A DNA stretch of 55,949 bases from Rhodopirellula sp. (GCA_024644085.1 JAHELS010000014.1:1-55949), one strand, 5' to 3'; positions 42,865 to 52,903 are shown, numbered from the stretch's first letter. The notes: generated by a model from the letters alone, not told the origin. Program-made: numbers and translations.

Positions 42865-45003
42865 ATGATGTCGACTGCTGCGAAGCGATTGATTGGACTG
42901 CTCTACATCTCGCAAACCGTTTTTGTGGGATCGACGTTCGGAACTTTCTGGCCCGTGTTCGTTGCGGCAATATTGGTAACGGCGATCGTCGCGATCCGCC
43001 TGAGAGGCGATGCGTCACCGCCATCACGGTCGCGATTCATCAAGTGGCTGACACGAATCTCGCTGTTCATCCTGTTTGCGGCCATGATCGTCGCGACAAG
43101 CGCGTGGCGAATCGGAACGCAAATAAGTGAGAGCATCAACGTAATCTATGTCGGTACCGATACACTTGCGCACGTCATCTTGTTTGCCGGACTGATTGTC
43201 TGGACTCTGCGCCCGCGAAGCGGCCACAAATCAATGCTTCCGCTCGGCCTCGTTGTGGTCTTGTTATGCGTGGCAGGTGGCGGAACGAGTTTATCGCTCG
43301 CCGCGCAGACGACCGTTGCACTGGCAACCTGTGTTGGGTTCACGCTTGCGTCCCAGGCGATTCTCGGAGCGGAACGCGGGGGCGGAACGTTGTTTGCCCG
43401 AGATCCTTCCGCGTCACAAAAAACGGCCTGGGTCGGGCCAATCGTTTCCATGCTTACGCTGTCACTTCTGTTGATGGTCACCAGCGCGATTGCGAGCGGC
43501 GCAAACCTTGTGCTTCCGGGAATCCAGAAACTGCTGCAGGAACAACTCGAATCAACAATTGACGCGAGCGAGGGCGAGTCGATTATCGGTGGGACCCGCT
43601 ATGTGCGCGGAAGCCAATTGGGCGTGATTCGACGTCACATGCTTGGGGATCCCGAGCAGATTGCACTGCGAGTGCACAGCGATATCACTCCAGGATACCT
43701 ACGTGGTTACGCTTTCGATGTGTATCAAAGCCGCCGCTGGATGTCGGCCGCCGACTTGCAGTTTGCACAATTCCAGCAGACGTCGGCGTTACGCGATCGC
43801 GTCCTGGCACCGTCGGCACGCGGCAGGATCGAACTCGAGGAACCGGGCAGCAATCCGTTGCAACGGTTTTCGCTGACGAGGAACACCAACGAGGAAACGA
43901 TCCAACTCGAGATCCATAACGATCCTTTGAAAGGATTGATGGTTTTCACGCCCATGACGACTCGCTGGGTCGAGGCCTACAGTCGCGAATTGGTGGTCAC
44001 CAAGGATGGAATCGTTCGTCTCGGCGTTGATGTAACGCATCCTTATGTGGCCGGTGTGGGTACTTCCGTATTGCGCGAGGAGCTTGATCCGCTGCGCCGC
44101 GAAATCCTGCTGCAGGTTCCTCCATACGTTGCCGCTCAAACAGAGCAGATCGCGTCGCAAGTCGCCGGGCCACTTCGCAGCGCCCCGGAAAAGGCGGCGG
44201 CAATCAGCAGTTTTTTTCAAAGCGAGTTTTCTTACAGCATGGCGGGGACCCGGGCGCCGCGGCGCGTGGACCCGCTGAGCTTTTTTCTCCAGACACGCCA
44301 CGAGGCTCATTGCGAGTACTTCGCTTCGGCCACGGTGCTGATTCTTCGTAGCGCGGGTGTCCCTGCGCGATATGTGACCGGCTACGTCGCAGATGAGTAC
44401 GACAAAGAAACCGAAAACTGGGTAGCACGCAATCGTGATGCCCACGCATGGGCGGAAGCATACGATGAGGAAACACGGAAGTGGTTTGCGGTCGAATCGA
44501 CTCCCGGTCGTAGATATCGAACCGTCGATCCTGACGAAGAAGCAGTTAACCAGCCCGGTTTCTTTGATGCGTTCCGAGGGGACGACGACGGCAGCGACAA
44601 CGACACACTGTTGAGCTGGATCGTGGGTTGGTTGCTGTCGATTCGAGCCACCGATCCATTATTGGTCCTCTTCCGCCTTGCCCAGTTGCCGCTTTTTTGC
44701 GTGCTCGTTTTTCTGATTTGGTCAAAGTATTTGCGGCCCGCTCGCGAGGGAATCGATCCGATCGACACCCAGAGCCGCAAGATGCTGAAGGTGGCCGACC
44801 GCCGCGCCGGCAAGCACGCGTTGGTGAGGGGGCGGAGCGAGACGCTGTATCAGTTTGCGGATCGAATCGACGCGTGCCGTGGAGATGCGGGCGCCGTGGT
44901 CCGCGAAATCGATCGCGAACGGTTGGCAATTCTCTCGTGTTGGTACCGATCCTACGCCGACGCACGCTATCGCGGACGGTTGCCCGTACCGATCGCGTCA
45001 TGA
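42865..45003 (+). CDS. TgpA-like transglutaminase membrane protein
   Basis: Predicted 712-residue DUF3488/transglutaminase protein. Five to six N-terminal transmembrane helices end near residue 220; a periplasmic domain follows, with catalytic C483 in HCEYFASATVL, H527 in DAHAWAEAY and E544 in VESTP, where Asp is more usual. A last transmembrane helix lies near residue 600, with a cytoplasmic DUF4129-like end. TgpA-type proteins are essential periplasmic transglutaminases in Pseudomonas. MoxR-DUF58-TgpA is a common conserved order. Confidence 0.88.
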   Translation: MMSTAAKRLIGLLYISQTVFVGSTFGTFWPVFVAAILVTAIVAIRLRGDASPPSRSRFIKWLTRISLFILFAAMIVATSAWRIGTQISESINVIYVGTDTLAHVILFAGLIVWTLRPRSGHKSMLPLGLVVVLLCVAGGGTSLSLAAQTTVALATCVGFTLASQAILGAERGGGTLFARDPSASQKTAWVGPIVSMLTLSLLLMVTSAIASGANLVLPGIQKLLQEQLESTIDASEGESIIGGTRYVRGSQLGVIRRHMLGDPEQIALRVHSDITPGYLRGYAFDVYQSRRWMSAADLQFAQFQQTSALRDRVLAPSARGRIELEEPGSNPLQRFSLTRNTNEETIQLEIHNDPLKGLMVFTPMTTRWVEAYSRELVVTKDGIVRLGVDVTHPYVAGVGTSVLREELDPLRREILLQVPPYVAAQTEQIASQVAGPLRSAPEKAAAISSFFQSEFSYSMAGTRAPRRVDPLSFFLQTRHEAHCEYFASATVLILRSAGVPARYVTGYVADEYDKETENWVARNRDAHAWAEAYDEETRKWFAVESTPGRRYRTVDPDEEAVNQPGFFDAFRGDDDGSDNDTLLSWIVGWLLSIRATDPLLVLFRLAQLPLFCVLVFLIWSKYLRPAREGIDPIDTQSRKMLKVADRRAGKHALVRGRSETLYQFADRIDACRGDAGAVVREIDRERLAILSCWYRSYADARYRGRLPVPIAS

Positions 45004-45010
45004 TTCTCAG

Positions 45011-45030
45011 ACGCCGCCATCACGCGGCGT
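45011..45030. terminator. Hairpin between converging genes
   Basis: ACGCCGC pairs with GCGGCGT around the loop CATCAC, between the stops at 45003 and 45037. No T-run follows, so its action as a terminator is uncertain. Confidence 0.5.
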
Positions 45031-45036
45031 GCAGAG

Positions 45037-46785
45037 TTACAGCATCGTGTCGCTGTCGGAAAGTTCGGACAAACTTGTTCCCTCGGCGGGCAAGCGAATC
45101 CGAAAACAGGTACCGGTGCCATTCTCAGCATCCATGACCTGGATATCACCGTCGTGCTCTCGCATGATCTTGGCGCTCACGGGCAACCCGAGGCCGGTAC
45201 CCCGCATGCCTTTTCGTGACTCGAAAAGCGAGAATATCTTCTTGCGGTCATCCGGCTCGACTCCGGGGCCGTTATCGATGACGTCAACCAGCCAACCGAT
45301 CGTGGGCTCAAAACTGGTTCGCACCAGAACTTTGCCTGGTTCATTTTTTTGTTCCAGCAGTTCGTCCGTTTCAAAGTCATCTTCACGATCAAGTTTTCCT
45401 GATGCCGCATCGATCGCATTGGTAATCAAATTCAACACTGCGCGGTGAATCCCGTCGGGATCGAACTTCGAGACCGGAAGTGACTTGTCAAGTTTGCAGC
45501 TCAGCCGGACTCCCATTTCATCGGCCCGCGTTTGCATCAGTTCGACAACGTCGCGAACGGTCTCGTTCAAGTCGGCCTCGACTCTCTCCGGCGTTCGCTC
45601 TTTCGAGAATGTGAGCATGTCCATGACCAGGTTCGAAATACGGTCCTGGTTGCGATCGACAATGCTCCAGCCCCGGCGAACCGCATCGGTGTCGTTTCGC
45701 TCAAGCCCCGCTTCGATCAAGTAGCTGCCGCCTCGGATCCCCTGGAGGATATTCTTGATGTGGTGGGACAGGGTCGCGATCGTTTGTCCCATCGCGGCCA
45801 ACCGTTCGCCTTGCACCAGCGCGGAGTAATAGAACGTATCTTCGATCGCCAGCGCCGCCTGGTGTCCGATCGCCGTGATCAATCGCAAGTGGTCATCGTT
45901 GAATTGTTGTTTGTTCCCACCCGCGATCAGTTCGCCGGGCGGGGTGTACGTGTCGACGTAAAGGGCGCCGACGATGTCGTAACGGCCCTGGAGCGGCACA
46001 CACAAGGCTTCGCGGACCCCGCCATGCACGATCGAAGCGGCCGCATCAAACCGGGAATCGTCGCGGGCGTCGCTGGTTCGCACGCCTTCCTTATGCTGCA
46101 TCACGTAATCAAGAATTGTGTTGCTGATCGCGATTCGCCGGTCCTTGACGGCCGTTCCCACCGCGCGGTCACAACGGGCGGCGGGCTGCAGGTGTCCGGT
46201 TTCGGGGTCGCGCAACATGACACAACCACGATCGGCTTCGACCCAATCAAAGACCAGTTGCAGGATTCGGTCGAGCACCTCGTTCAACTCGTCCGTCCGC
46301 CCAACGGCGATCGCGGTCAAGTACATGACTTCAAGCGAACGGTCAGCGTCGGTTCTGCGGCGTTTGTCCTTGGGGACCTTGTAGTCCGACCCGGAATGTG
46401 ACAGGGACGAAACAATCCGGCTGCCGTCCCCCTCAGGGCTCTTGGTCACGATGTCGACGCCATGAACCGCGTCCATGACGTTCGCCTGGCCCGTCCCGGT
46501 AAAGATCAACAAAGTGACGCCGATTTCGATTCGGTCGCCGCTGAGCAGACGTTGACGCGCCGTGCGTTCACCGTTGATCCGCGTTCCGTTGCTGCTGCCC
46601 AGGTCGACCAACTCGCAGATTCCATCGCCGTCCAAGCGGATTTCCGCGTGATTACGCGAAGCTTCGGAATCATACAGTTGCACGTCGTTGGTGGCGTCCC
46701 GACCGATGCGAGAAACCGGCTTGGAAAGCTGAAAATGCTTCCCCTGGTCGCGTCCACGAACGACAAACAGCGATGGCATGAGCAA
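45037..46785 (-). CDS. FHA-GAF histidine kinase
   Basis: Predicted 582-residue cytoplasmic kinase. An N-terminal FHA domain (SRIGRDATNDVQL, ASRNHAEI, DLGSSNGTRING) binds phosphothreonine; a GAF domain (about 150-320) follows; a dimerisation/phosphoacceptor block has H341 in LSHHIKNIL; and the ATPase domain has NLITNAIDAA, VIDNGPGV and GTGLGLPVSAKI. No response regulator gene is next to it. It is divergent from a lone MoxR gene. The FHA domain suggests input from a Ser/Thr protein kinase, which is plentiful in planctomycetes. Confidence 0.93.
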   Translation of the reverse strand: MLMPSLFVVRGRDQGKHFQLSKPVSRIGRDATNDVQLYDSEASRNHAEIRLDGDGICELVDLGSSNGTRINGERTARQRLLSGDRIEIGVTLLIFTGTGQANVMDAVHGVDIVTKSPEGDGSRIVSSLSHSGSDYKVPKDKRRRTDADRSLEVMYLTAIAVGRTDELNEVLDRILQLVFDWVEADRGCVMLRDPETGHLQPAARCDRAVGTAVKDRRIAISNTILDYVMQHKEGVRTSDARDDSRFDAAASIVHGGVREALCVPLQGRYDIVGALYVDTYTPPGELIAGGNKQQFNDDHLRLITAIGHQAALAIEDTFYYSALVQGERLAAMGQTIATLSHHIKNILQGIRGGSYLIEAGLERNDTDAVRRGWSIVDRNQDRISNLVMDMLTFSKERTPERVEADLNETVRDVVELMQTRADEMGVRLSCKLDKSLPVSKFDPDGIHRAVLNLITNAIDAASGKLDREDDFETDELLEQKNEPGKVLVRTSFEPTIGWLVDVIDNGPGVEPDDRKKIFSLFESRKGMRGTGLGLPVSAKIMREHDGDIQVMDAENGTGTCFRIRLPAEGTSLSELSDSDTML

Positions 46786-46930
46786 TGAAAAGGCTGAGGA
46801 GTAGAACCGATTAGCCGCTGTAAGACAGCATAAAGCAGTCCGCAGCCGACAGACAGGTGGCGGATCGCGCCGCCGCGACCATAATGGCCGTTGTCACCAA
46901 CTTCGTTTCCCGTCGTCCGCAGGTCAAGTT

Positions 46931-47959
46931 TTGGTTCAGCCACCTCCCATCGAATCGGAAGACGACGCCGCAGCAGCGAACAACCTCGTCGATGCCTGTA
47001 ACCGGATTCGCGAGCAAGTCGGCCGCGTCGTTGTGGGTCAAGATGACGTCATCGAGCAACTATTGATTGCCATTCTGGCCCGCGGGCACTGTCTGCTCGA
47101 AGGGGTGCCGGGGCTGGCAAAAACCTTGATGGTCCGCACGCTCGCCGAGTCGATGGATCTGATGTTTCGGCGGATTCAATTCACACCCGACCTGATGCCG
47201 GGGGATATCACCGGTACGGAGATTATCCAGGAGGATCCGCAAACCGGCCATCGCCAATTCATTTTCGAGCGGGGGCCGATTTTTACCCAGATGCTGCTGG
47301 CTGATGAGATCAATCGGACGCCACCAAAAACTCAAGCGGCACTTCTGGAGGCGATGCAAGAGCACGCGGTGACAGCGGCCGGAAAAACTTATCGCCTCGA
47401 TGAACCTTTCTTTGTGCTGGCGACTCAGAACCCGATCGAACAGGAGGGCACGTACCCCCTGCCGGAGGCGCAGCGGGATCGTTTTCTCTTTCATGTTGTC
47501 GTCGACTATCCGACGCGCGAACAGGAAGGCGAAATCGTCGACCGAACGACGTCGACTTTTAATGCTGCCGCGGACGCCGTTGTCGGTGGCGCCGAGATTC
47601 TTCAGTACCAGCGGACGGTACGCCGGGTCCCGTTGCCGCAACACGTCAAGGATTGGGTGCTCGACGCGGTGAGGGCACTTCGTCCGGATGATGAGAATTG
47701 CAAGCCGTGGGTCAAGAACCTGGTCGAATGGGGGCCGGGTCCTCGAGCGAGCCAGCAGTTGGTTCTTGGTGCCAAAGCGCGTGCGCTGCTCCGGGGACGG
47801 CCCCATGTCACGATCGACGACGTCCAGAAACTGGCTCATCCCGTATTACGCCATCGAATCGTTCCCACGTTCGCCGCTGAGGCGGACGGCATCACCGTCG
47901 ATGACTTGATCACGCGGTTGATCAAGGAACATGCCGTTGCGCCCGCAAAGGTACTGTGA
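46931..47959 (+). CDS. Stand-alone MoxR-family AAA+ ATPase
   Basis: Predicted 342-residue MoxR ATPase, distinct from the one at 40444. Walker A is [14 protein letters not shown], Walker B is [21 protein letters not shown], and sensor 1 is [23 protein letters not shown]. The start is TTG with AGG ten bases before; no in-frame ATG precedes the AAA+ core. No DUF58 or vWA gene follows, which is unusual for MoxR. It may serve the DUF58-BatA-GATase operon at the left end of the window, which lacks a MoxR. Confidence 0.9.
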   Translation: MVQPPPIESEDDAAAANNLVDACNRIREQVGRVVVGQDDVIEQLLIAILARGHCLLEGVPGLAKTLMVRTLAESMDLMFRRIQFTPDLMPGDITGTEIIQEDPQTGHRQFIFERGPIFTQMLLADEINRTPPKTQAALLEAMQEHAVTAAGKTYRLDEPFFVLATQNPIEQEGTYPLPEAQRDRFLFHVVVDYPTREQEGEIVDRTTSTFNAAADAVVGGAEILQYQRTVRRVPLPQHVKDWVLDAVRALRPDDENCKPWVKNLVEWGPGPRASQQLVLGAKARALLRGRPHVTIDDVQKLAHPVLRHRIVPTFAAEADGITVDDLITRLIKEHAVAPAKVL

Positions 47960-47982
47960 CTGCGGCGCCTCGATTCCTCACG

Positions 47983-49209
47983 TCACGCTATCGAGTGCGG
48001 AATATCAATTGTCGTCCCCGCGAACTGCGCGGCACGCAAGACGCCGCACGATTGAAACGATCGGCTGAGTCGGACCAGCTCGGCGAGTGATCCGATGGGG
48101 GCAAGACCCGTCGCCTCGACGATTTCATCATCCAGATGGGAATGAATCAGCAACCGATGTTCAGCGGCGATTCTTGCCAACGTTTGAGCCGGACCGACGG
48201 TCGAGTCCCATGGCGGAAACTCGGTCTCCGAAGCGTCGTCCTGCTCGATCACGTCCGGCTCGAGCGACTCGAGCTCTTCGGTCACTTTCAACAGCTGTCC
48301 AGTGGGAGGATCATCGATCCCGCTCCAAAGAACGATTGTGCCGCCGGGTCGCACAAATCGACTCGCTGCGGCAAGCGCGCGTGATGCGTTAGACCACGAC
48401 TGTTGCTGGTTGTCTCCATCGAGAGAGGCCACCACCAATTCGGCAGAGGGCGGAAAGTCGTCGGGCAACCTGCCCGAAGGTTTCAATTCCTTGCGGATAG
48501 ATTCGGGTGTTCCCGCGATCACCTGCGCGACGCGTCCGCCACCGCTTGCGGTTACGCTCAACATCAATTGCACACCGAGAAGCCAGGAGGGTTCGCTCGG
48601 ATTTGATTCCGGACGCCCCCCCGCCGAGCTGTTGACTTTGCGGCGGTAGCGTTGCCGTGATATTGAATCGGCGAAGGCGGGGAAGACTCCGGTAAGGTCG
48701 TGATCGCAAACGGTATCCAGCGGCCGCGTCGCAACCACCGGCAGAACGAAATCGGCATCGACAAGCATGCGGTTCAAGTAGATCGGGTCGGCCGATTCGT
48801 CAGCACCGAGGTATCTCAGCGATTCTCGGTGCGCGGAATCATGCGGCGCGACTCGGATCGCATCGCCCGTGACGTCACGTAATGCGATGACCGTTGCGTC
48901 ACTCGCTTCGTCCCACAGCACCACGTCAATCTCGCGCGCATCGGTTTGACCAATCGACTTGACCACACCACGGATTACGTCGTCGATTTGAGGAATATTT
49001 GGATCGACAGCCAACGCAACACGGTCGCCCGAAACGATGGCCGCCTCGAGCGGCGGGAAGTCGGTCGGCCGCTGCAACGCGCGAAAAGTTTCTTCGACGA
49101 CGTCACGACAATGATCGCGGGCACCCGACTCGTATTCCCAGACCTGACCGCTCTCGAGCTGCGAGAGGAGAGCGGAAAAGTCGATTTCATTTTCCCGATG
49201 AGGATTCAT
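47983..49209 (-). CDS. LarA-like (lactate racemase-domain) protein
   Basis: Predicted 408-residue protein related to LarA/DUF2088. RVALAVDPNIPQIDDVIRGVV matches the first strand-helix block, and YLNRMLVDADFVLPV the middle substrate domain. The pincer-cofactor Lys expected in a GGrKxxxPG block is not obvious (the equivalent region reads DHDLTGVFPAFAD), so racemase activity is doubtful. Cofactor enzymes LarB, LarC and LarE are not in the window. The assignment is moderate. Confidence 0.6.
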   Translation of the reverse strand: MNPHRENEIDFSALLSQLESGQVWEYESGARDHCRDVVEETFRALQRPTDFPPLEAAIVSGDRVALAVDPNIPQIDDVIRGVVKSIGQTDAREIDVVLWDEASDATVIALRDVTGDAIRVAPHDSAHRESLRYLGADESADPIYLNRMLVDADFVLPVVATRPLDTVCDHDLTGVFPAFADSISRQRYRRKVNSSAGGRPESNPSEPSWLLGVQLMLSVTASGGGRVAQVIAGTPESIRKELKPSGRLPDDFPPSAELVVASLDGDNQQQSWSNASRALAAASRFVRPGGTIVLWSGIDDPPTGQLLKVTEELESLEPDVIEQDDASETEFPPWDSTVGPAQTLARIAAEHRLLIHSHLDDEIVEATGLAPIGSLAELVRLSRSFQSCGVLRAAQFAGTTIDIPHSIA

Positions 49210-49343
49210 GACGGACTCTCAAGCCCCAATATCTGCATTGACCAACGATCGGCATCGGCCACTTTCCGATTGTGGCCCTTGATGTTGTTGTAGTACGCTT
49301 GACGCTCCAACAGAAGGCTCCGGGTTTTCCGTAAAAACTGAAA

Positions 49344-49405
49344 CTTGGGGTTTGAAAGTGCCGGGGTGCCGAGAATCACGATATCCCTGTACCTCCAAAC
49401 CCAAG
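49344..49405. repeat. Inverted repeat in an AT-richer gap
   Basis: CTTGGGGTTTG (49344-49354) is complementary to CAAACCCAAG (49396-49405) with one extra G, around a 41-base loop. It lies between divergent genes (49209 and 49475) and may be a leader or operator structure. The rest of the 265-base gap has no gene I can support. Confidence 0.4.
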
Positions 49406-49462
49406 AAACCAGCTTTGACAAAACACTGAAGTACCTTCGCCGTGGATGGACCCGAAAGTTGT

Positions 49463-49467
49463 GGAGG
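49463..49467 (+). promoter_or_regulatory. GGAGG ribosome binding site, decides GTG start
   Basis: GGAGG lies seven bases before GTG at 49475 and favours that start over GTG 49442 and ATG 49490. Confidence 0.7.
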
Positions 49468-49474
49468 CCCCGCC

Positions 49475-50401
49475 GTGTTTGCCCTGCGTATGTATCACGT
49501 GATGGCGGTATTCCTGGTCGCATCCTGGTCACAAGGATGCGATCGGCCGGCGAGCCGCGCGGCGCAGGTCGTCGAGGACGATGCGCCTCGCTCAGTAAGT
49601 CATTCGTCGCCGCGCGAATTGTTGGCCAGCATCTTTTCTCGTTATCGAAACGCAGCGTCTTATCACGATCGTGGTGTCGTAAGGCTGAGCTATGCATCAG
49701 GCGGTCGTGAGGAAAGTCGCGTCGCACCCATGAATGTCTGGTTGAACCAGAACCAACTTTACGTCAACGCGTACGATGTGCACTTGCTGTCCGACGCCGG
49801 ATCAATGACGGCTTGGGTTCTCGACGGTGCGTCGCGAAACTTTGATTCGCAGGTGCTGCGCATCGAAACAAAAAATCAACGTCCGACGATCGATACGCTG
49901 TTCCCCGATCCGTTACTGGCCGACCGAATTGCCGCCGGATTGGCCGGACCGCCACCGCAGCTCGAGTGGCTGTTTGCACGCGAACCGATGAAGCTCCTGT
50001 TCCACAGTGAGCACCGATTCGAGTTTGGTCCTTCCGAGACGGTCGATCGCCGACTGTGCCGCAGCATTCACGTCCATGCCGAGAACGACTTGTATGTGTT
50101 CTGGGTCGATGAAACCGCCGGCATTGTTCGTCGCGTCAATCTTCCGCCCGTGGTGGCAAGCCCAAGTGTGGGAGAGGAGATCCAGACGATGTCGCTGAGT
50201 CTCGAACTCAACAACGCCAGTTTCGACGTTCCACGCTACGATCCTGATATCCAGCCGTTGCCCCCCAATCCCCGATACGTCCGGCAATTCGCACCGCCCG
50301 AGACTCGCTCCGATGCGCCGGTGCAAAACAGGTCGCCAGCGGCCTCCGGAGCGGCCTCCAGCCCGCGTCCGGCATTTTTCCAATCGCCCAACAGGCAATG
50401 A
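49475..50401 (+). CDS. Probable lipoprotein, unknown function
   Basis: Predicted 308-residue exported protein. A short hydrophobic stretch (MAVFLVASW) ends at SQGC, a possible lipoprotein cleavage site. The body is beta-rich (VWLNQNQLYVNAYD, DRRLCRSIHVHAENDLYVFWVDE), a layout that recalls outer-membrane lipoprotein carrier folds, but I do not claim the family. The C-terminal 50 residues are Pro/Ser-rich and probably disordered. It precedes a HEAT-like membrane protein. Confidence 0.7.
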   Translation: MFALRMYHVMAVFLVASWSQGCDRPASRAAQVVEDDAPRSVSHSSPRELLASIFSRYRNAASYHDRGVVRLSYASGGREESRVAPMNVWLNQNQLYVNAYDVHLLSDAGSMTAWVLDGASRNFDSQVLRIETKNQRPTIDTLFPDPLLADRIAAGLAGPPPQLEWLFAREPMKLLFHSEHRFEFGPSETVDRRLCRSIHVHAENDLYVFWVDETAGIVRRVNLPPVVASPSVGEEIQTMSLSLELNNASFDVPRYDPDIQPLPPNPRYVRQFAPPETRSDAPVQNRSPAASGAASSPRPAFFQSPNRQ

Positions 50402-50518
50402 TTCTCACGATTTTCGTCGAGGCATCCCCCGCGTGGAGCGACAAATGATCTTGCCCTGACCAGCCTCGGGCGGCGAGAATCCGGCCATCAACGCGATCCT
50501 CCCAATGATGGTCCCGAA

Positions 50519-51910
50519 ATGGAATTTGGTGATCTGTCGGACAATCCCTTCTCGGCGCACACAGCGCCGCGGCGATCCAAGCGTCGCTCGATCGCTTCGG
50601 CGTTCAAGTTCTTGATACTAGTGGCTGTCTGCTTGGCGGTCACTTTGGTCATCGGCAGCCAGAGTCAACGATGGCTCGTTTATGAGTTGACGCAAGACTT
50701 CGAGTCGCTGAGCGTTGATGAGAAGCGTGATCGGCTGACGCAGATGGCGAAACTGGGGCCAAGGGGCATCGATCCGCTTGTTCAGTCGATCGCGGATGAA
50801 GAAGTCGAAGTCGCCCACTGGGCGTACGAGGTTTTGCGGCAAACTCAAAACGAGTGGATGGTTCTCAAACGTGACGAGCAGCACGTTCGGCATGAGGCAT
50901 TGATCGAGTCTTTGAAAAGCATTGCCGTACAGTTACCGGACGATCGCACCGGGTGGGGAACGAATCTGCTGCAGCAAACATTGATGACGACGATCGAACG
51001 TCGTGACGATGATTCTCGGAAACTTTACGAGGAAGCGTCCAAAGCGATCGACATGCTCTCGCTTTCCGATCGGGCTGGTCCGAGCATTCTGAGCGACGAG
51101 CCGCTCGATCCCAAATCGCCGAGACGTTTGGTCGTCCAGTCCGAACCGTTGCCCGTGGCCGCGGCTGAGCCAATGGACGACTGGACCGATTGGCCGCCCC
51201 CAAAGGATCGGGCGACGAATACCGCGGCATCGATGGTGATTGCAAGCGAGCCCGAGTTGGTTGAGAACACCGAGCGGGGCCACATGATTCAGACCGCCCC
51301 GTCGAATCCACCGGCTCAGCCAATGACGCAGATGCCGCCGGCAACCGTCGAGGGTGCCCAAGGCTCTCGAGCAGGATCGGGCGGAACAGTCGAACTCTAT
51401 CGATCGCCCTCCGCGAGGTTGCGGCCCATAGAACAGGACGAACCGGTCATCTTGCGTGATGTCAGCGAGCAACGCGCGAGCGAGACACCAGGGGGCGAGA
51501 TACGCGCCGTGACTTACCTGGTCGACTCGCCGATGGAAACCTTCGATGACAAGTCGGTCGTCCACTGGCTTGCCAGTCCTCATGCGAGTTTGCGTGACAA
51601 GGCGAAGCTTGAATTGATTGCCCGTGGCTTCAACGGCACACAGCTCGCCATCGCCACGGAATTGGCAACTGGCGATGTGGCGACACGGATTGAATTGATT
51701 GATTCGATTTCTCGATCCAGTGCGGTCGATCCGCGGCCCTGGTTGATGATGATGCTCGACGACGAGAGTCGAGATGTGAAGCTGCGCGTGATTTCGATTC
51801 TGGCGACGATGAAAGATCCCGATGTCAACCAACGTCTTCGGATGCATCTGGTTGATGAACGTGATCCGACTGTCGCAGCAAGAATCCGACGTGTCTTGAA
51901 TTTGCGCTAG
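50519..51910 (+). CDS. Membrane-anchored HEAT-repeat-like protein
   Basis: Predicted 463-residue protein with one transmembrane helix near residues 30-50, a helical region (50-170), a Pro/Ser/Glu-rich linker (190-320) and a C-terminal helical repeat region in which HEAT-like units recur (HASLRDKAKLELIARGF, SRDVKLRVISILATM and DPTVAARIRRVLNLR). It likely presents its repeats outside the inner membrane. I recognise no closer family. It begins 118 bases after the lipoprotein gene. Confidence 0.75.
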   Translation: MEFGDLSDNPFSAHTAPRRSKRRSIASAFKFLILVAVCLAVTLVIGSQSQRWLVYELTQDFESLSVDEKRDRLTQMAKLGPRGIDPLVQSIADEEVEVAHWAYEVLRQTQNEWMVLKRDEQHVRHEALIESLKSIAVQLPDDRTGWGTNLLQQTLMTTIERRDDDSRKLYEEASKAIDMLSLSDRAGPSILSDEPLDPKSPRRLVVQSEPLPVAAAEPMDDWTDWPPPKDRATNTAASMVIASEPELVENTERGHMIQTAPSNPPAQPMTQMPPATVEGAQGSRAGSGGTVELYRSPSARLRPIEQDEPVILRDVSEQRASETPGGEIRAVTYLVDSPMETFDDKSVVHWLASPHASLRDKAKLELIARGFNGTQLAIATELATGDVATRIELIDSISRSSAVDPRPWLMMMLDDESRDVKLRVISILATMKDPDVNQRLRMHLVDERDPTVAARIRRVLNLR

Positions 51911-52258
51911 GCGTAGATCCAGTTCCAGCCCCAGACGCGTCAAGCTGGTCGCGACGCGGTGCGGTGTGATGCCTCGCTGGTTCCGCCGTTGACCCGTGCA
52001 GCACTTCCGACCGGTTCGGGTCGTAGCACCTTTGACGTTCGCAGTGTCTCCCTTGCGCCAAGGCAAGGTTTTTCTGTGGGAGAATCTTTGGCGAAGGGGT
52101 CAAGTTTGCCGAGTGGGTATTACGTGCCGAGCTGTGTGCGCCGTGATTGCACATCGAAGCACGAATCTTGATGGATCGCGTTCCCACTCGAGCGACCGTT
52201 GACAAAGGCTGATGTCGACGTCCGCTATGACCCATGTCATTGGAAAAAACTTTCTGTG
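51911..52258. other. Non-coding gap with no clear element
   Basis: This 348-base gap before the RNase H-like gene contains a TTGACA at 52199-52204, but the best -10-like match (TATGAC at 52226) is 21 bases away. Apart from that I see no hairpin, repeat or gene that I can support. Confidence 0.5.
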
Positions 52259-52903
52259 ATGCTGAGTTCTTCGCTTTCCAAGGCGGGTGCCGCTGGTGTT
52301 GCCGGTACGTGCTCGGATTATCTGTTGGTATGTCAGGCGAAAACGCTTTCGTTGAACGAAGGCAGCTGGCACTTCACGCTTGAATCGGCCGACGGGACTC
52401 CCGTGTTTGCCGCCGGCGACGACGAGATCGGTGACCTGAACCGCTTGACGCTGCTGGCTGCGGTTCGCGGAATGGAATCGATCGACGGACCGTCGTCGGT
52501 CACGCTGTTGAGCAACAATCGATACCTGATTCGATCGCTTTCCGACTCGCTTCCGAGGTGGCGCGAAAACGACTTCGTGTGGGAGCACTTCGGCCGCAGA
52601 ATCGACGTCCAGCACGCGGACCTGTGGCGCCGAATCGACCGGGCACTTTCGATTCATCGCGTGCAGGCCTGCCTGGTTGCCTCGCGGGTCGTCTCTTTGG
52701 GTCGCGACAGCGGGGCGAATCTGGGTGGGTCCGAGTCACCACGACTCCGTGTCGATTCGCCGCACCGAAGCGTTTCGCCACCGCACTCGCCGGTCCAGCC
52801 GAGTGATTCCTTGCGGCAATGGTTGCTCGGCGGTGGCGCCACCAGCGATTCATCGCCGCCCCGGCGACGTTTCGCGGCGGCCGATCTTTTTGAATCGGCA
52901 TAG
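52259..52903 (+). CDS. RNase H-like protein, catalytically degenerate
   Basis: Predicted 214-residue protein. Residues about 20-130 follow RNase HI order: a first strand region (GSWHFTLESADG), a helix NRLTLLAAVRGMES in the place of the ENRAELxAxxxAL helix, the strand VTLLSNNRYLIRSL in the place of VxLxTDSxYV, and VQHADLWRRIDRAL like the usual NxDLWxxL. The conserved catalytic Asp of the third block is Asn, and the others are not evident, so nuclease activity is unlikely. A Pro/Ser-rich tail follows. The frame extends to 52199 (TTG), but the Met at 52259 is a better start. It precedes glgB by 83 bases. Confidence 0.6.
   Translation: MLSSSLSKAGAAGVAGTCSDYLLVCQAKTLSLNEGSWHFTLESADGTPVFAAGDDEIGDLNRLTLLAAVRGMESIDGPSSVTLLSNNRYLIRSLSDSLPRWRENDFVWEHFGRRIDVQHADLWRRIDRALSIHRVQACLVASRVVSLGRDSGANLGGSESPRLRVDSPHRSVSPPHSPVQPSDSLRQWLLGGGATSDSSPPRRRFAAADLFESA

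Noticed and set aside
49411..49443. TTGACA at 49415-49420 as a promoter for the lipoprotein gene
   Set aside because: No -10-like match at 16-18 bases; the position 438-443 reads CGCCGT.
52199..52231. Possible sigma-70 promoter TTGACA with TATGAC
   Set aside because: Spacing between the two boxes is 21 bases, too long; also the TTG would be a poor start codon for the next gene.
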